A stretch of 22,564 nucleotides of DNA from Candidatus Iainarchaeum sp. Lineage in GTDB: Archaea > Iainarchaeota > Iainarchaeia > Iainarchaeales > Iainarchaeaceae. Positions 1-6,858 of this stretch are shown here, one piece after another. Under the pieces are notes generated by a model that ran no database searches, was not told where the DNA came from, and worked only from the letters and a program-made list of their open reading frames with translations. The number at the start of each line of letters is the position of its first letter. Position 1 is the stretch's first letter. The position numbers were made by a program, and so were the translations under genes. The stretch covers positions 1 through 22,564 of the forward strand of contig DUGC01000097.1 in the NCBI GenBank assembly GCA_013331625.1. Direction: 5' to 3'.

Positions 1-332
1 GTTACATTCTCAATGCTGTCTATCATCATGCCGTTCCTTGTCAATGCAATTATCGCGGCTTCTGCCCCCTGCCCCGCTGTCTTTGGCCTTATTCCGCCCT
101 GGCCCCTTACCTTGATGTTTACGCTTGTCATTTCCCTTTCCCTTGCCTTCTGCGCGACTATTTCCGCAGCCTTCATCGCCGCATATGGGGAACCTTCCTT
201 GTGCTGTGCCTTTACAACAACCCCGCCGCTGCACTTTGCTATTGTCTCTGCGCCTGTAACATCGGTAAGCAGTATTATTGTATTGTTCCTTGAGGCATAA
301 ATATGTATTATCCCCTTTTTGCGGTTTATCAT
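1..332 (-). CDS. rps11: Small-subunit ribosomal protein uS11 (S11), 3' end cut by the window
   Basis: The frame starts at ATG 332-330 and stays open to the window edge, giving about 110 residues; roughly the last 15-20 residues lie outside. The start overlaps the uS4 stop as ATGA. Recognisable uS11 segments are GIIHIYASRNNTI near the N-terminus, DVTGAETIA, SPYAAMKAAE and IKVRGQGGIRPKTAGQGAEA, with IENVT at the end. uS11 lies on the 30S platform, where it contacts the 3' domain of 16S rRNA near the mRNA exit. It is the usual partner of uS13 and uS4 in archaeal operons, as here. Identification is by family pattern and order. Nothing looks broken. Confidence 0.96.
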   Translation of the reverse strand, partial: MINRKKGIIHIYASRNNTIILLTDVTGAETIAKCSGGVVVKAQHKEGSPYAAMKAAEIVAQKAREREMTSVNIKVRGQGGIRPKTAGQGAEAAIIALTRNGMMIDSIENV

Positions 333-1012
333 TCTTTCACCTGCTCTTCAACTTTTTCTTCCTCTTTCTCTTCCTCAACAATTTCGGCCTCTTCTTTCTC
401 TTCCTTGCCGGTTTCAATTGCCTCGCCTATGATTTCTTCCAAAGGCTCCTTCTTTTCTTCCGCAGTTTCAAGGGCCTTTGCTTCTGAAGGCAGCTCCTTC
501 CTTCCCTTCCCGGGCTTTTCTTTCGGCTGCAATTTTATCTTGTTCCCGAAATAAGTTACCTTGCCTTCCTCGTCTTTCTCTACAAGGTAATTCGGCCTGT
601 CAACCTTCATTCCATTTATTGCTATGTGCCCATGGACTATTATCTGCCTTGCCTGCTTTATTGTGTTTGCAAGGTTCTTTCTCCATACAATAACCTGCAG
701 CCTTCTTTCAAGGAAGTCCTTTATGCCCAATCCAAGAACATCATCAGCAGTCGCGTTGTTTCCCAAAACCCCGATTTTTGCAAGGCTGTCAATGAGCTCC
801 TTCTGCTTCTTCCTTCCTGCCTCTTCGCCGAGGTTAAGGAGCATTCTTGCGCCGTGCCTCTTCTACCTTAACAGGGTTTCAATCTTCCTTATTTCCCTCT
901 TGTTTTTCAGCCCATAAGTTTTTACAAGGGCAGACTCCTCGTCAATCCTCTTGCTGTCCCATGGCTTCCTTGGCATTGCATAATGCTTTTTTGTCCTTCT
1001 TGGCTGGCCCAT
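329..1012 (-). CDS. rps4: Small-subunit ribosomal protein uS4 (S4), interrupted by an in-frame TAG at codon 50
   Basis: uS4 is a primary 16S-binding protein that nucleates 30S assembly and lines the mRNA entry. From ATG 1012, which overlaps the uS13 stop as TAATG, the frame reads MGQPRRTKKHYAMPRKPW and on to REIRKIETLLR. It then meets TAG (863-865) and continues in the same frame as KRHGARMLLNLGEEAG. Both sides match the archaeal uS4 N-terminal region (HETQLxxFRRxARRLL type). The S4 RNA-binding domain follows (ERRLQVIVWRKNLA, ARQIIVHGHIAINGMKVDRPNYLV). The last ~60 residues are an acidic Glu/Lys tail not typical of the family. Ignoring the TAG the product is 227 residues; restart at ATG 844 gives 171. 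A sequencing error, suppression or a split protein are all possible. Confidence 0.9.
863..865 (-). other. In-frame amber codon inside rps4
   Basis: Reading the complement, the codons run CTG TTA AGG TAG AAG AGG CAC. Family alignment from memory puts this position at a variable, usually charged residue of the N-terminal helix, so AAG, GAG or CAG to TAG is one base change. An AGAGG lies about 13 nt upstream of the next in-frame ATG (844), which would allow weak reinitiation. Four nearby genes (uS14, uS8, eL32, uL30) end in TAG at family-typical C-termini, so TAG is a normal stop in this genome. Confidence 0.9.
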
Positions 1013-1623
1013 TATTTAGCCCCCTTGTCGTCTTTCTTGGGCGCTGCGGCCTGTGCAATGTCCTTCTTAAGGACCCCAACAGTTCCGCCCTTGCCCCTAT
1101 GCGTGCTCTTTGTCCTCTGGCCCCTTACAGGAAGTCCCCAGGCATGCCTCAGGCCCCTGTATGACCTTATTTCGCCGAGCCTCTTCAGGGTATTTCTCAA
1201 ATCAAAGTCAAGGTCTGACATTATCAAATGCTTGTCCATTCCCGTAACATACTCCTTCCTGTGGTTAAGGCACCATGAAGGCACATTGTATTTTGCCGGA
1301 TTAATTATAAGGTCTTCAAGCACGGCCACATTCTGCTCGCTGAGCGCTGAAAGCTTGCTGTCAAAGGGGATTTTTGTTTTCTGCTCGAATGCAATTGCGA
1401 AAACCTTCCCAAGCCTGTCGCCGATTCCTTTAAGCGCGGTCAATGCCCTGTAAACAGGCAGTTCCCCATTAAGGTCCTTGCCTGAAATCCTGACAATGCT
1501 TTTCATCATTGCCCTTGCTTCTTTTGCCTTGTGGTCCTTGCCGCCCTTAAGCCCCTTTTCCTTGAGCACTTTCTTCTCCATGCTCTTTTCGTAATTTTCC
1601 TGGCCTTCATCCTTCCTTGCCAT
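1012..1623 (-). CDS. rps13: Small-subunit ribosomal protein uS13 (S13) with a basic N-terminal extension
   Basis: uS13 sits in the 30S head, touches the P-site tRNA and forms bridges to the 50S through its C-terminal tail. The core starts near residue 40 (MKSIVRISGKDLNGE). It contains the helix-turn-helix region TALKGIGDRLGKVFA and ends in the typical basic GLRHAWGLPVRGQRTKSTHRGKGGTVG. At 203 residues it is about 50 longer than usual, with a ~39-residue Lys/Glu-rich N-terminal extension and a short Ala/Lys tail. I prefer the long start because its ATG overlaps the eL14 stop (TAATG) and has GGGTGG four bases upstream. A start at 1509 (MMKSIV) has only a weak AGGG and would give a family-length protein. 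Confidence 0.95.
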   Translation of the reverse strand: MARKDEGQENYEKSMEKKVLKEKGLKGGKDHKAKEARAMMKSIVRISGKDLNGELPVYRALTALKGIGDRLGKVFAIAFEQKTKIPFDSKLSALSEQNVAVLEDLIINPAKYNVPSWCLNHRKEYVTGMDKHLIMSDLDFDLRNTLKRLGEIRSYRGLRHAWGLPVRGQRTKSTHRGKGGTVGVLKKDIAQAAAPKKDDKGAK

Positions 1624-1862
1624 TAAGCCACCCTCTCTTCAGCGAGTTTTTCAACAATCTCTTCCCTTGCCGCATTTTTCTTTATATTTATTTTCCTGTC
1701 AGTAAAAAGCAAATGCCTCACATTGCACTTTTTTCTCCTTGCCTTTGCACCCTCAATTACCGCATAATTCTTGTCTTCGCCGGAATCAATTATTGCAACT
1801 ATGCTCCCAGCATCCCTTCCTTTTGTCTTTATGCAGACCCTTCCAACTTCGCTAAGTTCCAT
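1623..1862 (-). CDS. rpl14e: Large-subunit ribosomal protein eL14 (L14e)
   Basis: A 79-residue archaeal/eukaryotic 50S protein made of one SH3-like (KOW-type) barrel: VGRVCIKTKGRDAGSIVAIID, then KNYAVIEGAKARRKKCNVRHL. These lines match the family (GRVCVKxxGRDAGK..., VxRRRxNxxHLE). The C-terminal helix is short and basic (REEIVEKLAEERVA). The start ATG directly follows the eL34 stop, and the stop overlaps the uS13 start, so translation is probably coupled. In many archaea eL14 is next to Cbf5 or cmk; neither is present here. Confidence 0.93.
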   Translation of the reverse strand: MELSEVGRVCIKTKGRDAGSIVAIIDSGEDKNYAVIEGAKARRKKCNVRHLLFTDRKINIKKNAAREEIVEKLAEERVA

Positions 1863-2204
1863 TCAGCACACCCTTTTCATGGCTTCTTCAACAAAATGCC
1901 TGCTCTTTATGGAAATGTCCTCAATCCTCTTGTCCCCGCAAATCTTTATCGACGCGGCGTCAATTATCGCCCTCTCCCTGCACTTTGTGCAGAGTATTCC
2001 GCCGAAAATCGCATTCGGCCTTCTCTCGCTCTTTGACTTTTTGCGGACCCCTGAAGAGCCCCTGCTGTTAACCACTCCCTGCATTATTGCCCCGCAGATT
2101 GCGCAGCCATGCTTTGTATGCTTGCCCTTTGAGTAGACAATCTTTACCTTTCCATTCCCCATCTTCCTTCTTTTTGGATTCCTTGTTATTGCATGGCCGC
2201 TCAT
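1863..2204 (-). CDS. rpl34e: Large-subunit ribosomal protein eL34 (L34e), zinc ribbon
   Basis: This 113-residue protein has the eL34 signature GKHTKHGCAICG and GGILCTKCRERAI. C34/C37 and C72/C75 form two CxxC knuckles that should bind one zinc. The RRKMGNGKVKIVYSK stretch before the first knuckle and RPNAIFGG before the second also fit the family. eL34 binds 23S rRNA on the 50S surface and is restricted to archaea and eukaryotes. Its start overlaps the stop of the EMC3-like gene (ATGA), which fits the common archaeal pairing of DUF106 with eL34. Confidence 0.95.
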   Translation of the reverse strand: MSGHAITRNPKRRKMGNGKVKIVYSKGKHTKHGCAICGAIMQGVVNSRGSSGVRKKSKSERRPNAIFGGILCTKCRERAIIDAASIKICGDKRIEDISIKSRHFVEEAMKRVC

Positions 2205-2692
2205 TGCTTCACAACCTTGCTTTCCTTTGATTTGTCATAAAAGTTAAGCGCCGCAGAAAACAAAAGGCTCATTACCAATGAACAGAAAATATACCATCCA
2301 ATCCAGCTTGTCTGGTTGTAGAGCATTATGAAGTTGCTGCCCCCAAGCCAAGGTATAGGGAAAGGAAGGTTTACAATTTCCTTTTCATAGACTGCCCCAA
2401 GGAAGTAATACAATGGCAGGAATATTACCATTGAAACAACCATGAATTTCATGTTCTTCCCCATCATCTCATTCATTGTTTTCATCATGTCGTCCTGCAT
2501 CCTTTTCAGCTCGTCCTGTGATTTCTGGTCAGTCTTCTTCATGAGCTCGTTCATCTTCTTCTGCGTTTCGCCAATTTTCTTCTGCTGCTCCTTCATCTTC
2601 TTCCTGTCAGTCATCTTGTGCTGTAGGAACTGCGATATGCATACTCCTGCAACTGACACCAATGCAATATCTATAGTGGGGTTAAAAATCAT
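2201..2692 (-). CDS. EMC3/TMCO1-like (DUF106) membrane insertase of the Oxa1/YidC superfamily
   Basis: The 163-residue protein has a membrane segment at about 7-25, a charged Met/Lys-rich coiled coil at about 28-80 (KKIGETQKKMNELMKK and similar), then two more membrane segments at about 82-102 and 128-150. This three-helix layout with a cytosolic coiled coil after helix 1 is that of archaeal DUF106 proteins, homologues of EMC3 and TMCO1. They help insert small membrane proteins beside ribosome and SecY. It lies just downstream of secY, as in many archaea. Start ATG 2692 has GAGG eight bases upstream. Family assignment is from layout and context; activity is inferred. Confidence 0.88.
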   Translation of the reverse strand: MIFNPTIDIALVSVAGVCISQFLQHKMTDRKKMKEQQKKIGETQKKMNELMKKTDQKSQDELKRMQDDMMKTMNEMMGKNMKFMVVSMVIFLPLYYFLGAVYEKEIVNLPFPIPWLGGSNFIMLYNQTSWIGWYIFCSLVMSLLFSAALNFYDKSKESKVVKQ

Positions 2693-2704
2693 CAGAATTC
2701 CTCT

Positions 2705-2760
2705 AAGCAGTTAATTGGGATCAATAAAGTATTATTTATTGCGACCCTATTAAAAACATT
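2705..2760 (-). promoter_or_regulatory. secY-EMC3 spacer: U-rich end and candidate secondary promoter
   Basis: The 87-nt gap after the secY stop is one of the longest spacers in the cluster. On the minus strand it holds ATGTTTTTAATAGGG (a U-run that could act as an archaeal terminator) and then an AT block AATAAATAAT at 2731-2740 that could be a TATA box about 45 bases ahead of the EMC3-like start. A 7-bp inverted repeat (caataaa/tttattg, 2722-2741) covers the TATA candidate. A second transcript for the EMC3-eL34-eL14-uS13-uS4-uS11 group is plausible but unproven. Confidence 0.45.
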
Positions 2761-2779
2761 CCACATTGTTTTCATTTTT

Positions 2780-4237
2780 TCACCCTAATATCTTTCCCAA
2801 TAACGGATGCATTTCCATTATCTGCAGCTTTGCAAGCTCCTCATAGAGCCTGTAGATTATTCCGACTGCAAGGAGTATTCCCATTCCCGATGCAAGCGTC
2901 CCTGTAAGGTCGGCAAAGCCCGCAAGTATCGCAACAAATGCCGCGCCAAGTATTGTAACTGTGGGGATATACCTTTCAAGCACTTTTGTGACAACCCTTG
3001 GGTCCCTTCTGAAGCCAGGTATGGACATTCCCGCCCTTTCAAGCTGTGCCGCAATTGCGCTTGGCCCCTGGTTTGCCATCTCGACCCAGAACTTCCCGAA
3101 TATTACACATGTGGCCACAAGGACAATAAGGTAAAAGAAAGCATGCGCAATTCCGGCGCCAACAGTTTCGCTGGCAAGGTTTGTGAACGGGCTTGCAGGG
3201 TTGAAAGGATTAAAGAACTGCACAAAGCTATTGCCAGCTTCAGACGCAATCTGCATTACATTTGTTGTCGGCAGCTGCGCAAGCAATGTCCACCTAAGGT
3301 TATATGGAGCTGTCATGATAGAGGCAACTCTTTCAAGCAACATACCAAGCACGGGAATTTTTATTGCAAGCAGTGACCACATCTTTATGTTTGCAAACAG
3401 CGCAACTGCAAGTATAACCGGAATATTTGAGACATAAAGAAGCTTGACAGGATACCTTCCGCCTGTTCCCTTGTAGCCTGTTGTTATCGGTATGTTGACA
3501 TGTATCCCCTCTGCAAATACAACTATGAGGAAAACAATTATTGTGAAAACCAAAGGCAGGAGATAGTTATTTACTGCTGGATAAATTCCCGAACCAAGGG
3601 TGTTAATGAACAGGAAAGCGTGGCCGCTGGCTTCCGCAAGATTAAGATTGCCCGCAACATCAAAAGGGTTAAGCGTCCTCCAGAGCAGTTCATATGAAAC
3701 TCCCCCCGCAATGAAAAGGCTTATTCCAGAGCCAACCCCGTATTTTGAGACAACCTCATCGAGGAACATCAAAATTATCGACCCTAGTGCAACTTGCAAA
3801 ACCACCCATAGGAACATTCCCGGTTCAGGCGCCAAAAACCCCGTCAGGGAATAAACCGCCGCTTCAAAAAAGCTCAGGCCTATCGTGAGCAGCTTTTGCG
3901 CCCCAGTGAATTCAGCCTTGTCCTCAGGCTTTGAGAGGTCAAGCTTGATGAGGCCGCTGCCTATGAGCAACTGCAATATGATGGAGGCGAGCACTATCGG
4001 GCCGATACCAGCGCTTATCAGGCTCCCGATCTGCGAAGCAAGTATTATCTGCAGCTGTTCAAGCTGCCCCGCGCTCTGGGCATTGAGCCCGATTACGCGG
4101 ATATTTCCCATTATAAAAAAAATCAGCAGGATCAGGCCGGTCCACATAAGCCTTTTGCCAATAGGCCTCCTCTCCTCAGGAGCCTTGACCTCTGGCAAGA
4201 GCCTGTATAGTGGCTTAAGGGATGCTAGAATGCTCAT
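2780..4237 (-). CDS. secY: Protein translocase subunit SecY (Sec61 alpha)
   Basis: The 485-residue polytopic protein is the pore of the Sec channel in the cytoplasmic membrane. The N-terminus LKPLYRLLPEVKAPEERRP leads into helix 1, as in archaeal SecY. Other family landmarks are GPIVLASIILQLLIGSG (plug/helix 2 region), DEVVSKYGVGSGISLFIA, the cytosolic loop INIPITTGYKGTGGRYPVKLLY-like segment (here VNIPITTGYKG) and GMSIPGFRRDPRVV near the C-terminal helices. About ten membrane segments can be counted. The start overlaps the uL15 stop (ATGA). Placement at the end of the spc block couples the export channel to ribosome synthesis. The adk gene that usually follows is missing here. Confidence 0.97.
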   Translation of the reverse strand: MSILASLKPLYRLLPEVKAPEERRPIGKRLMWTGLILLIFFIMGNIRVIGLNAQSAGQLEQLQIILASQIGSLISAGIGPIVLASIILQLLIGSGLIKLDLSKPEDKAEFTGAQKLLTIGLSFFEAAVYSLTGFLAPEPGMFLWVVLQVALGSIILMFLDEVVSKYGVGSGISLFIAGGVSYELLWRTLNPFDVAGNLNLAEASGHAFLFINTLGSGIYPAVNNYLLPLVFTIIVFLIVVFAEGIHVNIPITTGYKGTGGRYPVKLLYVSNIPVILAVALFANIKMWSLLAIKIPVLGMLLERVASIMTAPYNLRWTLLAQLPTTNVMQIASEAGNSFVQFFNPFNPASPFTNLASETVGAGIAHAFFYLIVLVATCVIFGKFWVEMANQGPSAIAAQLERAGMSIPGFRRDPRVVTKVLERYIPTVTILGAAFVAILAGFADLTGTLASGMGILLAVGIIYRLYEELAKLQIMEMHPLLGKILG

Positions 4238-4710
4238 TCTTCCTCTCCTTCATCCTCTTCGTCCTCTGCCCCTTCTTTCCCAAATTCTTCCTGGGTTCCA
4301 GGGATGCTCCCGCCGGCAGCAACAATTTTTTTTGCGGCCTGTTTGGACGCCTTTACATTTTCAAACCTGATCCTGCGGCTGACAGCGCCTTTTCCAAGCA
4401 CTTTGTCAAAACCCAGGGCAGATCCATCAAGAATTACTGTGTCATTCTCTTTTTTTGCCTTCCCTTCTGTTAGCCACTCATCAACTTTTGAAGAAACATA
4501 CTCAAGGTTCACAGCTTCATCCTTGGGTCCTGCCTTAAATGTCCTTTTTACCCCAAAATCCATGTAATAGAGTGAAAACTTGTGCTTGTGGCTTCCCGCC
4601 CTTCCGACACCGCCGCGGTTTCCGGAGCCGCGCCTGTTCTTTGTGCCTCCGCCGCCATGGGTCCTGTTGCCCCTTACCTTGTTTTTCTTTCTCCTCTTCC
4701 TCACAACCAT
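4234..4710 (-). CDS. rpl15: Large-subunit ribosomal protein uL15 (L15)
   Basis: uL15 is a late-assembling 50S protein. The basic Gly-rich N-terminus (KKNKVRGNRTHGGGGTKNRRGSGNRGGVGRAGSHKHK) is the classic uL15 extension that threads into 23S rRNA. ALGFDKVLGKGAVSRRIRFENVKASKQAAKKI is the globular domain. I place the start at ATG 4710 (MVVRKRRK), with GGTGG about eight bases upstream. A TTG two codons earlier is possible but would not match the family N-terminus. The product is 158 residues and ends in an unusual acidic tail (EDEEDEGEEE). Confidence 0.95.
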   Translation of the reverse strand: MVVRKRRKKNKVRGNRTHGGGGTKNRRGSGNRGGVGRAGSHKHKFSLYYMDFGVKRTFKAGPKDEAVNLEYVSSKVDEWLTEGKAKKENDTVILDGSALGFDKVLGKGAVSRRIRFENVKASKQAAKKIVAAGGSIPGTQEEFGKEGAEDEEDEGEEE

Positions 4711-4723
4711 ACTCAAACCACCA

Positions 4724-5185
4724 CTAGCTCATCCTTCCAATAAGCACATTTATCTTTTCCCTGCGGTTACCAAGTGCCCCGCCCAATGTGAACGGCTTTT
4801 TGACCCCGTTCCTCTCATATCCCTTTGATGGCGGGTTGAGCCTGAAAACCGGCTTTATGCCAAGCGCCTGCATCTTTGTCTTCCCTTCAATCAATTCTTT
4901 TGCAAGGCCGGCAAAACCTTCCATTTTTTTTTCTTTGAGGTAATCAGTGGTGAGCAGTTTATCCCCTTCAAGGCGCCCCCTTTTCTCAAGCACCATTGCA
5001 AGGGTGTCTTGGGTGATTTGCCCGAAGGTAACATAGTCCTTCACCTTGTCAATCATCTTCTGCTGGCTCTTGTTTTCAGCAAGCAGCACCATGTGGTTGC
5101 TTTTGAAAAGCCTCATCATCGAAAGGGTCTCCCTGATCTTTCTTGTGACGTGGGCAGTCCCCCTTACCCTTATTACCGCAATCAT
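4724..5185 (-). CDS. rpl30: Large-subunit ribosomal protein uL30 (L30)
   Basis: At 153 residues it is the long archaeal form, not the ~60-residue bacterial one. It begins IAVIRVRGTAHVTRKIRETLSMMRLFKSNHMVLL, the ferredoxin-like uL30 core, and ends RLNPPSKGYERNGVKKPFTLGGALGNRREKINVLIGRM as in archaeal L30/eukaryotic L7. It lies on the 50S near the 5S rRNA side. The start overlaps the uS5 stop (ATGA). The stop is TAG, and reading past it would run out of frame through uL15, so this TAG must terminate. Confidence 0.96.
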   Translation of the reverse strand: MIAVIRVRGTAHVTRKIRETLSMMRLFKSNHMVLLAENKSQQKMIDKVKDYVTFGQITQDTLAMVLEKRGRLEGDKLLTTDYLKEKKMEGFAGLAKELIEGKTKMQALGIKPVFRLNPPSKGYERNGVKKPFTLGGALGNRREKINVLIGRMS

Positions 5186-5895
5186 CTCTTCTCCTCCAGC
5201 TTCCTTGCCATATCCGCGGAGAACTTCACGTTGCTTGTTGCCGCGAGGGCATTCACCGTTGCTGCAACAAAGTCAAGTGTCGAGGCGGTATTGCCGCGGC
5301 ACTTGCTCCACACATCCCTGATGCCCACATACCTGAGCACATCCTTGATATTTTCGCCAACCACCAAACCCGTCCCTTTTGGCGCAGGCATGAGCATCAC
5401 CCTCACGGATGATGATGTGCCCTCGACCTTGAACGGCACCGAATGGCTCTCACGGCACCTGCATTCCCAGCTGCCGCAGCCCTTGCGGATTTTCCTGATT
5501 GCCATTTTTGCCTTCCTTGTCGCCTTGTTTATCGCAGGATAGCGCTCCTTGTCCTTTGCGGTGCCAAGGCCAATGTAGCTGTCCTTGTCGCCTACAAGCA
5601 CTGCAGCGCGGAATGAAAAGCTCCTTCCCTGCCTTGTGATCCTTGCAGTCTTGCGGAATTCAATAAGCTTGTCCTGGCATCCGGGCAAAAGGACATCAAC
5701 AATCTCAGGCTCCATGACCTGCAGGCCTTTTGCAAAAAGATCATCAATGCTTGTGATCTCCCCTGCCTTGACCATTTTTCCCGCGCGCGTGGAAGGGACC
5801 CAGCTGTCAACTGCGCGCTCCCGCGTTTCCTCGCGCCTCTCGGCTATCTCCTCGCTGCTAAGCTCCCTTTTTGCTCTCCGTGGTCTTCCTTGCAT
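5182..5895 (-). CDS. rps5: Small-subunit ribosomal protein uS5 (S5)
   Basis: uS5 helps shape the mRNA entry and decoding fidelity of the 30S. The 237-residue product has the double-stranded RNA-binding-like domain at about 74-137 (RITRQGRSFSFRAAVLVGD, IGLGTAKDKERYPAINKATRKAKMAI). The archaeal CGSWECRC segment (C140, C145, C147) and PFKVEGTSSSVRVMLMPAPKGTGLVVGE follow. The N-terminus is rich in Arg/Glu. It starts two bases after the uL18 stop and overlaps uL30 by four bases. Length and order are normal for archaea. Confidence 0.97.
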   Translation of the reverse strand: MQGRPRRAKRELSSEEIAERREETRERAVDSWVPSTRAGKMVKAGEITSIDDLFAKGLQVMEPEIVDVLLPGCQDKLIEFRKTARITRQGRSFSFRAAVLVGDKDSYIGLGTAKDKERYPAINKATRKAKMAIRKIRKGCGSWECRCRESHSVPFKVEGTSSSVRVMLMPAPKGTGLVVGENIKDVLRYVGIRDVWSKCRGNTASTLDFVAATVNALAATSNVKFSADMARKLEEKR

Positions 5896-5897
5896 AA

Positions 5898-6404
5898 TTA
5901 CTGCTCACCTTTTACAAGAACCTTTTTCATCTCATCAACACCCTTAGCCATTTCCCCATTGATATGCTTTCCATTAAGCCTTTCAGCCGCAGGGAAAACA
6001 GTGGCATCGCAAGGGATTTCCATTCCCGCATCAATTGCGCCCTTGAGCGCCGCAAATGGCCTGCTGCCATGGACTGGCGATGTCAGGCCAATATCGAGCA
6101 CAGCCTGCTTTACTCCTGCTGCAAGTGCCATTTTTGCGCATGCATACCCTGCAAGGTATGCTGCAGGAAGGTTTCCTGTATGGCCCTTCCACCCCTTCTT
6201 TTTAAGTGACGCACTTGAAAAGAACGCATTCACTATATCCCCCGCAGGCTTGTATGAAACAACCTCAACAATTGTCATGTTGTTGGTCTTCCTCACCACA
6301 AGGCGCGGTTTATCCGACTTGAGCAGCGCGAGCCTTTTGCGGTAATCCGTCTTGAACTCCCTCCTGCGGCGGAACTTTACCTTGTATGTAGGGCTTGTGC
6401 TCAT
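5898..6404 (-). CDS. rpl18: Large-subunit ribosomal protein uL18 (L18)
   Basis: uL18 binds 5S rRNA and, with uL5, docks the 5S particle onto the 50S. The 168-residue protein opens with YKVKFRRRREFKTDYRKRLALLKSDKPRLVVRKTNN, the typical archaeal uL18 start. It contains LAGYACAKMALAAGVKQAVLDIGL and GSRPFAALKGAIDAGMEIPC, all strong family segments. The C-terminus (HINGEMAKGVDEMKKVLVKGE) is also standard. Its ATG overlaps the eL19 stop. Confidence 0.96.
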   Translation of the reverse strand: MSTSPTYKVKFRRRREFKTDYRKRLALLKSDKPRLVVRKTNNMTIVEVVSYKPAGDIVNAFFSSASLKKKGWKGHTGNLPAAYLAGYACAKMALAAGVKQAVLDIGLTSPVHGSRPFAALKGAIDAGMEIPCDATVFPAAERLNGKHINGEMAKGVDEMKKVLVKGEQ

Positions 6405-6847
6405 TTTTTACCACCCTCGTTCTCGGCCATTGCCAGCAGGTACTTCTTCCCCTTGAAATAATTTCCCTTGATCATAAGATAGATGTGGCGCATCGGCTTT
6501 TTGAACTTCACTCCTTTTGCATTCATTTCCGCAAGCACCCTTCTTTGCGCCCTCACATTGCTCATCCAGTTCCTCTTGCCGCCTTTCCTTGCATTCTTTG
6601 TTCCGGTCCTCTTTCCTTTTCCCCTTCTCCGCCCCCTTGCCTTCTTTGCAATAAGGATGCGTGCCCTTCCCCTGCTCTGCAGGGCGTCCCTTCTCTTTTT
6701 TATTATGCGTTCCTTTATGAGCGATCGCACGTCCTCTTTTGTCATCGCTTCCTTTAACTTTGAAGCAGACCGGGGGCTGATCCAGACCTTGGATTCCCCG
6801 ACCTTAAGTATCCTTGCAGCAACCCTTCTAACTCTTTTGTCATTCAT
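6401..6847 (-). CDS. rpl19e: Large-subunit ribosomal protein eL19 (L19e)
   Basis: This archaeal/eukaryotic 50S protein forms a long helical rod that can make an intersubunit bridge. It reads RVRRVAARILKVGESKVWISPRSASKLKEAMTKEDVRSLIKERIIKKR, then a very basic linker (SRGRARILIAKKARGRRRGKGKRTGTKNARKG) and the C-terminal helix. I choose ATG 6847 (MNDKRVRR), five bases after GGTGG and matching family length (148 residues). The GTG three codons upstream (6856) is part of that ribosome binding site. The preceding eL32 stop is TAG. Confidence 0.95.
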   Translation of the reverse strand: MNDKRVRRVAARILKVGESKVWISPRSASKLKEAMTKEDVRSLIKERIIKKRRDALQSRGRARILIAKKARGRRRGKGKRTGTKNARKGGKRNWMSNVRAQRRVLAEMNAKGVKFKKPMRHIYLMIKGNYFKGKKYLLAMAENEGGKK

Positions 6848-6858
6848 CCAATCCACCT

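Noticed and set aside
863..865. Pyrrolysine or general TAG recoding as the explanation of the uS4 stop
   Set aside because: Four genes here end in TAG at normal C-termini, and no pyl genes are in the window; cannot be excluded for special context but is not supported.
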